A stretch of DNA of 64,000 nt. Origin: Tenrec ecaudatus (Eukaryota > Chordata > Mammalia > Afrosoricida > Tenrecidae). The DNA is taken from the NCBI RefSeq assembly GCF_050624435.1, contig NC_134548.1:124513583-124577582 (forward strand). The letters are read 5' to 3'. Made by a program: the position numbers and the translations under genes. The first letter of the stretch is position 1. Every line of letters begins with the position of its first letter. Shown here in pieces: positions 35,063 through 47,012 of the stretch. The notes under the pieces are model-generated. The model was not told the DNA's origin. It saw only the letters and a list, made by a program, of their open reading frames with translations, and did no database searches.

Positions 35063-35725
35063 TTGTTGTTAGATAGCCTCGGAAATTCTCTACTGAGAAC
35101 ACCGCTACGCATAACAGAACACAACATTTCTGGGTTCTGCTCCCAATATTCTCACAATTGTTCTGTTTGAGTCCAGTGTTGCAGCCATGGTGACAATACA
35201 TTCCCAACAGGTTCTTCTTTTTCTCCGACCCCCTTACTGTACCCAGTATGATGTTCTTTTCCAGGGACGGATCCCTCCTGATAACACGTCCAAAATATGT
35301 GACATTAAATCTCACCCTCATCACTTGTAAGGAACATTCTAATGGCTGTACCAGACGAATCCTCCAAGACAAATTTGTCCTTCTGGTAGTCCACAGTACT
35401 ACCAATGTTCTTTGCCAATACCACAGTTCAAATCATAATCATTCTGTTCCTTATTCATTTTTCAGCTGTCATGTGTATATGAAGCAATTGAAACTCCCTT
35501 AACTTGAGTCAGGGATCCTTTAGCCATGACTGGCACCCCTTTGCTCTTTAACACCTTAAAGAATATTTGTGCAGCAGATTTGCCCATAACAACACACCAT
35601 TTGCTTTCTTGATTGTTTCTTCCATGAACTTGATTTGGATCCAAGTAAAATGACATTTTTGACAACTGTAATCTATTTGTTTTTTCAGGATTTTGCTACA
35701 AGTCTTTTTAGCTTTCTGCAAGCAT
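35063..35725 (-). mobile_element. BovB/RTE LINE 3' part
   Basis: Antisense BovB from 'cttgttgttagatagcctcg' through 'gacggatccctcctgataac' and 'gcagcagatttgcccataac' to 'ttggatccaagtaaaatg'. Confidence 0.88.
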
Positions 35726-36239
35726 GGTTGTGAAGTTTGTATAAAGGTTTGTATCACAGATTGCTAATGAGTCTTCATCTAAGCCTGATGAATATAAAAT
35801 GTAACCAATATCATTGAACAAATTTTATAAGAAATTGTTAATGGGAACCTAATTGCAGTGTGAAACTTCACTGACAATACTATAAAATATTGTTTTGAAA
35901 ACAAGCATATTTGATGGAAACCAATAGAATGTGTATAGGGAAGCAATATTTGCTAAGATTTGGTTGTAGAAACATGAGTACTAGCGAGTGGAACTTTGAA
36001 AGTAGAATTAAGAGGATCACTAGATTGAAACATACCATTTCCTCTGCATTTAGTATAGCATCTTACAGTCAATAAAAGAACAAATGATACCTCTTTCATA
36101 ATTGGCAACATTTTTTTCAAAACACTCTGCTGTCATTTGATTTCAATGATCTTATAGATATTTTCATGTATCTAGTAGTACCTTAATTTAAACAAATGGG
36201 AGCCCAATTACAACTCATCAGCTGGATGTTATCCTAGTA
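35726..36239. other. Unique AT-rich sequence
   Basis: Nothing recognised. Confidence 0.4.
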
Positions 36240-36484
36240 GTCTGGAGTACTGCATACTTTAAAATCGGGACAGGTGTGTGATAGGGTTGTATCCTATCAC
36301 CGTATACACTTCACCTGAATACTGAGCAGATAGTAAGAGAAGCTGACTTATATGAAAGAAGAATGTGGCCTCATGATTGGAGGAGGGTTTATTAACAACC
36401 TGCCATATGCAGGTAACATAAGCTTGCTTTCTGAAAGTGAGGAGAACGTGAGGCACTTGCTGATAAGACGAAGGACTATATGTT
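36240..36484 (+). mobile_element. BovB/RTE LINE, RT region, part 1
   Basis: Sense BovB near the reverse-transcriptase active-site region. 'ggttgtatcctatcaccgta' corresponds to the GCILSP motif. 'ttggaggagggtttattaac' is followed by 'aacctgccatatgcaggtaa', where the YADD catalytic motif should be; here it reads YAGN, so the active site is lost. It breaks at 'aaggactata'. Confidence 0.85.
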
Positions 36485-36955
36485 GTGGGGGCAAAGATAT
36501 TTGCTCCTTGGGCAAATGGGACAGGACCACTACCTTCCATGGTCCGACGCCCGTGGAAAACGCTGATGACTCAAGTACGGGAGCTGATGATGCAGTGTCT
36601 GCTCTGACTTTCTGCCTCAGTTATAGCAGATACTTTCCCTCCTGGTCCCTGGCAAAGCTGCTGAAGTGCAGCCATCTGCAAAATATCAGATACTCCCTGT
36701 TCCTGACTTTATCCTCCCCTCCTGTCTGTGAACAGCTTGTGGAAGGTATTAAGGTTTCCCTGTATGCCTTAAACAATTGTCAACTATCCCTTATTATGAG
36801 AACCTGTCACGAGATGCAGGTTACGTGATAAAAAGTGCATATAAAACTTCTTTGAATAAATTTCTGTCTATGCTATAGGCACCCACTCCCCCACACCCTA
36901 ACTGCATCTATCCTTTTTTTGGTTTGCTTTGTAATATAAGAGCTGGATACAATTA
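36485..36955. mobile_element. LTR-like insertion inside BovB
   Basis: About 470 bp foreign to BovB. It begins close to 'tgttgtgggggcaaag' and has a TATA-like 'gcatataaaact' (36837-36848) followed by 'gaataaatttctgtct' with AATAAA. It ends in C-rich 'cacccactcccccacaccct'. This layout fits a solo LTR of an endogenous retrovirus. Against that, the TG..CA ends and a target duplication are not clear: only 'ctat' is shared at the borders. No retroviral gene is present. The 158-codon open frame crossing into it (36352-36828) is a chance BovB/insert fusion. Confidence 0.5.
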
Positions 36956-37367
36956 ATCTTACAATAACTCAATATAAAGAACACCTAAACCTTCACAACT
37001 AGACCAGTAGATGATATTATGATAAATGGAGAAAAGGTTAACATTTTCAAGGGTTTTGTCTTGCTTGGATTCTCAACTGATTGTCATGAAACAAGCAAGC
37101 GATCAAAAGACACTATTACTATTGCATTAGGTAAATCTTCTGCACAAGACCTCTTTAGAGTATTGAAAAGCAAGGATGCTACTTTGGGGCCTAGATGAGC
37201 CTGACTGCTGAAGCCATGGTATTTTCCATTGCCTCATATGCATGTGAAAGTTGGAGAGTGAAAAAAAAGGTTGAAGAAGCAACAATGCATTTGAATTATG
37301 GTGATGGAGAATGATAAATGTTCCGTGGACTGCTAAAAGGACCAAATGATCTGTCTTGAAAGAAATA
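36956..37367 (+). mobile_element. BovB/RTE LINE, part 2
   Basis: Resumes with 'aactcaatataaagaacacc', then 'gataaatggagaaaaggtta', and reaches 'gactgctaaaaggaccaaat'. It is cut at 'gaaata', where the mariner fragment begins at a TA. Confidence 0.88.
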
Positions 37368-37785
37368 CGAGGGTTTTTTTTCAAAGCTATGTATTTTTTC
37401 TTTTTTTACAAAACAACCTTATCACCTTAAAGGACTCTGGGTTACACTTATTACATTTGTCAAATTTGTGGTTCCAATCTTGGAAACATTTTTCAAATTC
37501 ATCTGTTTGGATGGCTGACAGTACCCTTGTTTTTTCCTTCACCTCTTCTATGTGGTAAAATTACTGTCCCTTCATGTCCTTCTTCACACAGTACATAAAA
37601 AGAAGTCAAACAGAGCAAGGTCAGGTGAGTAAGGTGTGTGGGGCAAGGAAAGCATGCTGGTTTTGCCTAAAACAAGCACACTGAGAGGACTGCATGAGCA
37701 GGTGCATTGTCATAGTGGCAAAACCAGGCCCCCGTCTGCCACAAATCAGGGCTTTTTTTTGGTCATACACTGTTATGCATTATTT
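37368..37785 (-). mobile_element. Mariner fragment (same family as 18150)
   Basis: The left edge 'cgagggttttttttcaaag' follows a TA, the mariner target dinucleotide. Reversed, it contains 'gccctgatttgtggcagac' and 'gttttgccactatgacaatg', matching the 18890-18950 part of the + strand mariner (the HHDSAPAHT region). Only the last third of the element is present. Its inner end abuts an antisense BovB. Confidence 0.85.
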
Positions 37786-40060
<2,275 letters not shown>

Positions 40061-40287
40061 ATGAGTATTATATCTGAGTTATTTGTAACCATTGCAAGGT
40101 ATTATTAATCCTAGTGGAGAATTAGAGGGTGCTATGGGAGGGATAATTGGTGTTAGAATTGGCAAAAAAAGAGAAGAAGTTTGAAAGATAGAGGCATGTA
40201 TGAGAACAGTCTTATAGGAATCAGATTTGGATTATTCATCTTGCTTTTCTCCCCACCTATCTTGTAACGTTAGAAGATAGAAGAGGT

Positions 40288-41159
40288 TTGCAGATGGAGG
40301 ATGGTGCCCGGCTATTAAAAGATATAGTGTCTCGGACCTTAAAGACTTGAAGTTTAACAAGCGGCCAACCAATGAAGCAACAAGCCCACATGGAAGAAGC
40401 ACACTAGCTGGTGCAATCGTGGGGTGTTGAACCTGGGCAATGAATATCCGAAGAATCACAACAAACAGTAAACAAAAAAAACAAAATTGCATTGGTGAGA
40501 ATGGAGGGGATTGGAGCAGAGACCCAAGGCCCATCTATGGACAATGGAGCAATCCCCCACAGAGGGGTCGCAGGGAGGGGTGAGTCAATCAGGGTGTAGT
40601 AGAGCACTAATGGGTCACATAATATACCTCTGTTCCCTGGAGGCCTCCTCACTTACCTCCCCACCCCCTATAATGATCCCATTGCCGCCTCCCAATCTAG
40701 ACTAGACAGGAGCATGTACATAGGGTTAGGCAAGAGATAAAACTCACAACACATGGAACCCAGGAACAGGAATGGAAATAGAGATACCAAAAGGGGAGGA
40801 GGAAGGGAAGGGGGAAAAGCGTGGAGGGAGAGGGGCACTGATTGCAATGAATGACACATAAACACCACCACTCTAGTCAGGCCGTAGAACAACAGAAACC
40901 AGAGGGGAAGGGAGACGGTGATCGGAGTGAGATTTGAAAATAATTAATAATCTACAATCTATCAGGGAGCCAGGAGGGTTGGGGGAGGGGAGGAGGTAGG
41001 GAAAAAAGGAGGAGCTGATCCCAAGGGCTCAGTGGAAAGTAAATGTCTAGAACAATGGAACATATGCACAAATATGTTGGATAAAACTGATGTATGGCTT
41101 GTAACAAGAGTGGTAAGAGCCCCCAATAAAATGAAAAAACAAACAAACAAAAAAGAAGT
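40288..41159 (+). mobile_element. L1 3' UTR copy with 10-bp target duplication
   Basis: 5'-truncated L1 3' UTR ending 'gagcccccaataaaatgaa' and an A/AAC-rich tail. A perfect duplication 'tagaagaggt' lies at 40278-40287 and 41160-41169. It inserted at the 5' border of the next L1. Antisense open frames lie at 40232-40534 and 40668-40892. Confidence 0.9.
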
Positions 41160-41173
41160 TAGAAGAGGTCAGA

Positions 41174-42362
41174 TCCATTGGGCCTCCACTCAAGTACTCC
41201 CTCAACACAAGAATACTTTGTTCTATTAATCTGGCATTTCCTGATGCTCACCTTCCCAATACAATCGCTGAAGACAAAGCGGGTGCATAAAGAAATGTGG
41301 TGAAGAGCACTGCTGGAGCCCGGCTATCAAAATATATCACTTCTAGCATCTTACAGACATGAAGGTAAACAAGCGTCCATCTAGCTGAGAATCAACAAAG
41401 CCCACATGGAAGAAGCACACAAGCTGCGTGATAACAAGGTGCCGAAGGGATCAGTTATCTGACATCAAAGAATAAAATCTCATATTATTGTGTGCTCACC
41501 TCCCAGATACGATCACTGAAGACAAATGGTTACATAAGCAAATGTGAAGAAAGCTAATGGTGCCCAACTATCAAAAGATATAGTATCTGGGGTCTTAAAG
41601 GCTTGAAATAAAACAAATGGCCATCTCAGTAAGAAGCCACAAAGCTCACATGGAAGAAGCAGACCAGTTAGTGTGATTATGAAGTATTGAAGGGATGAGG
41701 TATCAGGCATCAAAGAACAAAAACTCATACCATTGTGAATGGGGGTGTGGGGAGTTTGGAGTGGGGACCCAAAGCCATCTGTTGGCAATTGGACATCCCC
41801 TTACTGACGGGTCTCAGGGAGGAGAGGAGCCAGTCAGGATGAAGTGTAGCAATGATGAAACATACAGCTTTCCTCTCCTTCTTAAATGCTTTCTCTCCTC
41901 CCTCCCACTATAAAGATCCCAATTTTACCTTACAAATCTGGCTAGACCAAAGGATGTACACTGGTACCGATAGGAACTGGAAACAGGGAATCCAGGATGG
42001 ATGATCCCTTCAGGACCAGTGGTGAGAGTGGGAGAGGGTGGGGTAGAGAGGGGGAAACAATTATAAGGATCTACATATAACCTCCTCCTTGGGGGACAGA
42101 CAACAGAAAAGTGGGTGAAGGGAGATGTCAGACAGCATAAGATATGACAATACAATAATTTATAAATTGTCAAGGGTTCAAGAGGAAGGGGGAGTGGGGA
42201 GGGAGGGGGAAAAATGAGGAGCTGATGCCAGGGGCGTACGTGGAGAGCAAATATTTTGATAATGATGAGGGTAACGAATGTACAAATGTGCTTTATACAA
42301 TTGATGTATGTATGGATTATGATAAGATTTGTACCAGTCCCCAATAAAATGATTTAAAAAAA
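41174..42362 (+). mobile_element. L1 3' UTR copy with internal tandem duplication
   Basis: Ends 'tccccaataaaatgattt' plus poly-A. The 8-bp 'aggtcaga' at 41166-41173 and 42363-42370 is a likely target duplication. A module of about 240 bp occurs twice: once from 'caatcgctgaagacaaagc' (about 41262) and again from 'cgatcactgaagacaaatg' (about 41511). A G-rich tract lies at 42188-42209. Antisense open frame at 41925-42344. Confidence 0.88.
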
Positions 42363-42414
42363 AGGTCAGACCATTTTTCCAAAATCTATTTTAAACATTG
42401 CTACTCATGTTTGC

Positions 42415-42745
42415 ATATGTTTGCTGATCAAGGAAGAATTGATTAATTTAAATTATGGTGTTCATGAAAAATATTGATAGTCCTCTGTACTGCCAAAACA
42501 ACAACAAATCTTTATTGGAAGAAGTGAATATGGTGAGACCTTGTGTGACATTATTTAGATATATTATCAGGAGGGACCAATCCCTGGAGAAGGACATCAT
42601 TCTCGGTAAAGTAGAGGGTCAACACAAAAAGAGGAGATCCCTAAATTAGATGATTCTATAGTGACTGAAACAATGGGCTCAGCACTAACAATTGTTACAA
42701 ATGAGTCAGAACCAACTAAAGGCACCTAATAACAATGGCAACATG
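42415..42745 (+). mobile_element. BovB/RTE LINE 3' end
   Basis: 'aggagggaccaatccctgg' and 'aggacatcattctcggtaaa', ending 'actaaaggcacctaataac'. Confidence 0.85.
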
Positions 42746-42756
42746 TCTTCCTTCTA

Positions 42757-42830
42757 GGTGGTGCAAATCGTTAAGTGCTGAGTTGAACTACTGACTGGAA
42801 GGCTAGTCAATTGAGTCTATCAAGAGGTAC
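42757..42830 (+). mobile_element. AfroSINE fragment
   Basis: 'gtggtgcaaatcgttaagtg' followed by 'gagttgaactactgactgg', a degraded SINE head. Confidence 0.5.
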
Positions 42831-43139
42831 ATCAGAACAAATGCCTGAGAATCCATTTGCAGGGTCCTATGTGCATTGATTCTTCTGTGGATTTCCAGTG
42901 ACCATTGTCTTGGAATGTCACCAAGCTTAAATCAGACAGTCTTTATCATAAAGACTCTAGATATTAGCAGCTCCAGTTAGGTTGGAATGAAACACCTTGT
43001 CACCGGATGTCACTTTTTATCCATTTTGAACTTTTCTGTTTTACAAAATACTTTCTGTTTTATTTTTGGTTGCTTGGTATTGTGTGGATTTTGTTGTTGT
43101 TTATTTGTTTGGTTTTTGGTTTTGTCTTTGTATGTTTTA
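42831..43139. other. Unassigned T/G-rich sequence
   Basis: Nothing recognised. A TTTG/TTGT-rich run lies at about 43080-43125. Confidence 0.35.
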
Positions 43140-43370
43140 CTATTTAGGAAATTCAAGATGAGTAAATCTATGAAGACAGAAAGAGGATTAATAATGAGCT
43201 GGGGGAAATGGAGAGTCAACAGCAGTGGGAACAATGTTCTAAAGGAAAATAATGTTCTAAAGTTGATTGTGATGGTAATTGCACAACTCTTCTTAACATA
43301 ACTGAAATATTGAATTGTATGACATGTTAATTATATCTCAAACTATTAAACTTTTAAAAAGTAAATATTA
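43140..43370 (+). mobile_element. Ancient L1 (L1M type) 3' end
   Basis: 'gatggtaattgcacaactct', then 'attgaattgtatgacatgtt', then 'attatatctcaaactatta', the usual ending of old mammalian L1 elements. Confidence 0.75.
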
Positions 43371-43382
43371 GTTATTAAAAAC

Positions 43383-43447
43383 CCTATAGAGTAGGGTTCT
43401 ATTCTGATCCACATGGGATCACCCTGAGTCAGAACTTATTTGATGGA
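43383..43447 (+). mobile_element. AfroSINE 3' tail
   Basis: 'gggatcaccctgagtcagaa' and 'cttatttgatgga'. Confidence 0.6.
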
Positions 43448-43538
43448 AATTTGCATTTGCATGACATTCTAATTGGTATAGTTTCATATCACATGGATTC
43501 TGTCCTCAGAAAGCTTGTAGTCTATTGAAGGAGATGTG

Positions 43539-43563
43539 CTCTCTCTCTCTCTCACTCTCTCTC

Positions 43564-43640
<77 letters not shown>
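43539..43640. repeat. Compound (CT)n(TA)n microsatellite
   Basis: About 14 CT units with one CA, then about 37 TA units. It has the same architecture as 39135-39235. Confidence 0.97.
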
Positions 43641-43643
<3 letters not shown>

Positions 43644-44997
43644 TTTTCAAGTAGGTGTTTTTAGGGCCCTCTAAATGTCTTTCATTGCATCCAGGTGATT
43701 ATCATCCTGGATATTGAACACCTGGATGATTCCTGAACTCTCTTCCAGATGTCATACCATCTTGTAATCATGGTCTAAGTCTCCCCTGTGTTCTGCAGTT
43801 GCTGTCAAAGGCAACCTCAATTAATTTGCTGTGACTTTTGAAAACACGTTCAGAATGATGGATTAAATGAAAAAATCCCTGGCCAGCGCAAGAGAAATAA
43901 AGCTAGTTCTTGCCCAATTGCTGTGTGCAGGGTTATTGGCTGTCTAAGGAAACCATATGAGCTTGGTGAGTATGGCTAGGTAAAATCTTCTCAACCAGCT
44001 GTCCCCAGACCCTGAATCACACATTCAAAGGAATATGTTGAGCTTCTATATTATTTATTCACGCCTATTGTCACCTTCATCCGTGAATTATGGGCTTTGA
44101 ACTTTTCACATACAAACTCCTAAACTCCTTACAAACTCCGAAGCCCTACTGACAACCACTCAGTTTCCCTAAGAATATACTTTTTTGCGGATAAGAACAT
44201 ATTGCAGAACTTGCTTTTGTCACATTTACCAAAGTAAATCACAAGGATAAGGGTCCACGTCTTATAGGGTTATGTGATATTTTCACTTACTTTTATTAGA
44301 TAAATCAGATCAATTTCCCTGATGGCAAACCCAAATCAGAAACCAAACGGTTCCAGTCATCATTGTTCACCTTACACTCCTGGTCACAAGTTCCTGGTTG
44401 TCTTTCCCACCAAGTTCCTAAGAGGCATTAGTGCCTAGTCAAGGTAGGCTTATACGATGACCTGCACCGTCTTCTCTTTCATCTGTCCTGCTTCATATAT
44501 TTCAAAACCTGGCTCAACATTTTATTTTGTAAGGCATAGATACCTAAGTCAACATAACTGTAAGGTAACCAGTGAGTTTCAGTTGTGCAGCTGGAAAAAG
44601 TACAAGTGAATGGTCTAAGGATAAACAGCTGTCTCCCCTATGTAGTCTAAGATACGATGAACCTCCTGAAGCCATATGCACAATTTTGAGCTTATGGTCT
44701 CTGCAGTTTTTAATCATATTCTCAAACTTATCTGTGATCTCTAAATAGTAAAGAACTGTAGAGGTTTGTATCTTCTGGACCTTGTCAAGAAAATCTTGGT
44801 CTGTGTTTCTGCCTTCAGTCAAAGTGATGTTATGGCTAGTGAGCACATATCCTTCCTGACTTCCCCAGAACCGCGAAGGAGAAAGTGGGTACAAGTCCAT
44901 GGTTGTCCCTAGATAAATGCTGTGGTCAGAACCTAGGAATAGCAATATTGTTAGTAGTGGTGGTATTTATTTTCTTCCTGATATGTTCATATTTTTG
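43641..44997. other. Unique sequence with an unassigned open frame
   Basis: No repeat seen. The minus strand is open for 133 codons over 44544-44945, with protein-like composition (for example GYVLTSHNITLTEG and FLDKVQKIQTST). I do not recognise a family. It ends in a stop and has no neighbours, so it may be chance or a pseudogene piece. Confidence 0.35.
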
Positions 44998-45135
44998 TGG
45001 TTAGTTTTCATCAAGTCAATCCCAAGTGGGTGGAATAGACTGCTTTCCCCAGTTAACCAGCCCATCTCTTTAGGAGTCTATGGATGACCTCTACCCACAA
45101 ATCTTTAGGCTAGTTACTAAGCACTTAAAGAGTCG
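44998..45135 (-). mobile_element. AfroSINE remnant, antisense
   Basis: 'gttttcatcaagtcaatccc', then 'ctttccccagttaaccagcc', then 'ggctagttactaagcactta'. Confidence 0.6.
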
Positions 45136-45489
45136 CACGACAAAGAAGCTATAAGACATATTCATAGTGTTGATAATTGAGAAATCTTTTTATGTGTTAT
45201 CCCCACTCCTAACTCAATTCTCCTTTCCTCAATTCCTTCTACTCAGCTCCAAGCAGATTGATTTGCCATTGGGGTTACAAAGGCTAATATTTTAACCAAA
45301 TTGAAGAAAGCAGAACCTTTAACAGTAGTTTACTAGTATAGCGAGTCATCAATGAACTTAGTTAAGCAAAACATATATGTACCTTTGCTTCCTTTTTGCT
45401 GCTGCCCCTATTCCACCGGACCAGAATATTGTCTCCGTATGAGATTCCTCTTCTTGCCTATGTTTGCATCTTGGACTAGCATGTATGCA
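45136..45489. other. Unassigned sequence
   Basis: Nothing recognised. Confidence 0.35.
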
Positions 45490-45925
45490 TACTGTTGTTA
45501 CTAAGTGTCACTGAGCTGTACATATGGTAACTATGTTCTGGGCATAACAATGTGATATGATGTACAGCAGAATGAAACATTGCCCAGGCCTATACCATCT
45601 TCACAATCTCTGATATGCTTGAGCTCATTATTGCAGTCGCCGTGTCTATCTGGTTAAAGGTCTTCCTCTTTATCACTATCCTTTGTTTATCAAGCATGAG
45701 TCTTTCTCCAGTGACTTGTCATTCTTGAGAACCTGCTCAAAGTACAGGAAATGAAATCCTCACTTCTGAGGCACATATTGATTGCACTTCTTCCAAGACA
45801 GAAGAAGTTTTGTTCGTTCTGGCAGAACATGGAACATATAATTTTTGTTTTTACCAACACAGTAACTCAAAAGCCTCAAATCTTCCTTGGTCATCTTCAT
45901 TCATGATCTTGCTTCCAAATATATA
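45490..45925 (-). mobile_element. BovB/RTE LINE 3' end
   Basis: 'cagaatgaaacattgcccag', 'gcactgcttccaagac'-like 'gcacttcttccaagacagaa', and 'gttcgttctggcagaacatg'. It stops where the unclassified repeat region begins. Confidence 0.8.
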
Positions 45926-45969
45926 GGTGGTGGTTATTAGGTTCCAACCTAATATAGCTTTGGTTCCAA

Positions 45970-46515
45970 CCTATAGTGGCTGCTGTAGTTAATCTGGTGT
46001 CAATTTGAGGACTGATAGTGTAGGAGTGGAGTCCAGTCTGTCAATCAGGATATAGCCAATGAGGTTACTGTGTGAGCATGGCCTTCTCCTTAGGATTTGG
46101 GAACTCCTGTATTTCCTCCTTGGAAGCTAGAGACACACACTCTCTCTCTGCTCACTCCCTGGGAGACATTGTAGCTGACAAGACACATTGAACTATGTTA
46201 GAGCCTTGGGAGCTGGAGAAACCACATGGAGAACCCTGCCAGCGCCAAGATGCTTACAACGCCATGGAATCCACAAGACTTCCTACTCCCTGGCCTGTGG
46301 TCTTTCTGCATTTGGTGTCATTGTATGTGTTTCATGACTCTGAAGAGGACTTTATAGATTGGTATTGGACATATGGGCTAATATTGGACTTATGGACTTG
46401 ATCTGGACTGGGCTGGGATGTTTCTCAATATTCCATTGCTCTTATATCTAAAGCTCTTTCTTATGCATATACGGGTGTTCATGAATGTGTTTCTACAATC
46501 TACCCAGAATAACAC
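45970..46515 (+). mobile_element. Unclassified 550-bp repeat, copy A
   Basis: Shares most of its length with the antisense copy at 54498-55060. Landmarks are 'gtctgtcaatcaggatatag', 'gcatggccttctccttagga', 'gaggactttatagattggta', 'ggacttgatctggactgggc' and 'taaagctctttcttatgc' near the end. Size, a TATAAAGC-like box near the 3' part and the lack of coding capacity suggest an LTR, but class is not proven. The 68-codon frame at 46195-46401 lies in it and is not evidence of a gene. Confidence 0.8.
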
Positions 46516-46765
46516 AGTGTCCCTATGTACAACACAATGAAACACTGCCCAGTCTTGTGCCATCCTTATAACTGTTCCTCTTCTTGAGCCTATGTTGCAG
46601 CCACTGCACCATTCCAACTCTTTGAGGGCTTTCCTATATTTTCGCTGCCCCTCTACTTTCACAAGCATGCACCTCTGAAACACATCCTTCCTGATTTTAC
46701 ATGACACAGGAATCCTTTGTTCAATTCCCACAACTGCCTCTCGGTCTGTCTATAGGTCCTGCATC
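46516..46765 (-). mobile_element. BovB/RTE LINE, rearranged 3' end
   Basis: 'tatgtacaacacaatgaaac', 'actgttcctcttcttgagcc', and then a jump to internal BovB ('cacaactgcctctcggtctg'), so an internal segment is deleted. A SINE-like element at 46766 follows. Confidence 0.75.
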
Positions 46766-47012
46766 ACTTGACTGCCAGTGTGTCATACTGTAGTGGCTTG
46801 TGTGTTGCTGGGATGCTGGCAGCTATGTCACTGCTATTTCAAATGCCAGCAGGGTCACCCAATATGAGCAAGTATCAGCGGAGCTACTAGACTAAGAACA
46901 GATAACAAAAAAGGAAACGGCTGCCTACTTTGGAGGAAGTAGTCACTGAAAACCTTACGCGTAGCAAATAGATAGGAGGCCACTGAAAATACTATGGCTC
47001 GGGTAGGTGCAC
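46766..47012 (+). mobile_element. RTE-bodied SINE, headless relative of 22300
   Basis: 'gtagtggcttgtgtgttgct' and 'gagctactagactaagaaca' match the body of the tRNA-Gly-headed SINE. The tRNA head is missing. It sits within the BovB copy. Confidence 0.6.

Noticed and set aside
36352..36828. 158-codon + strand frame
   Set aside because: Fuses a BovB piece (with a lost YADD site) to the LTR-like insertion, so it is a chance fusion.
46195..46401. 68-codon + strand frame as a small gene
   Set aside because: It lies wholly inside the 550-bp repeat, and the second copy at 54498-55060 does not show that it is maintained.
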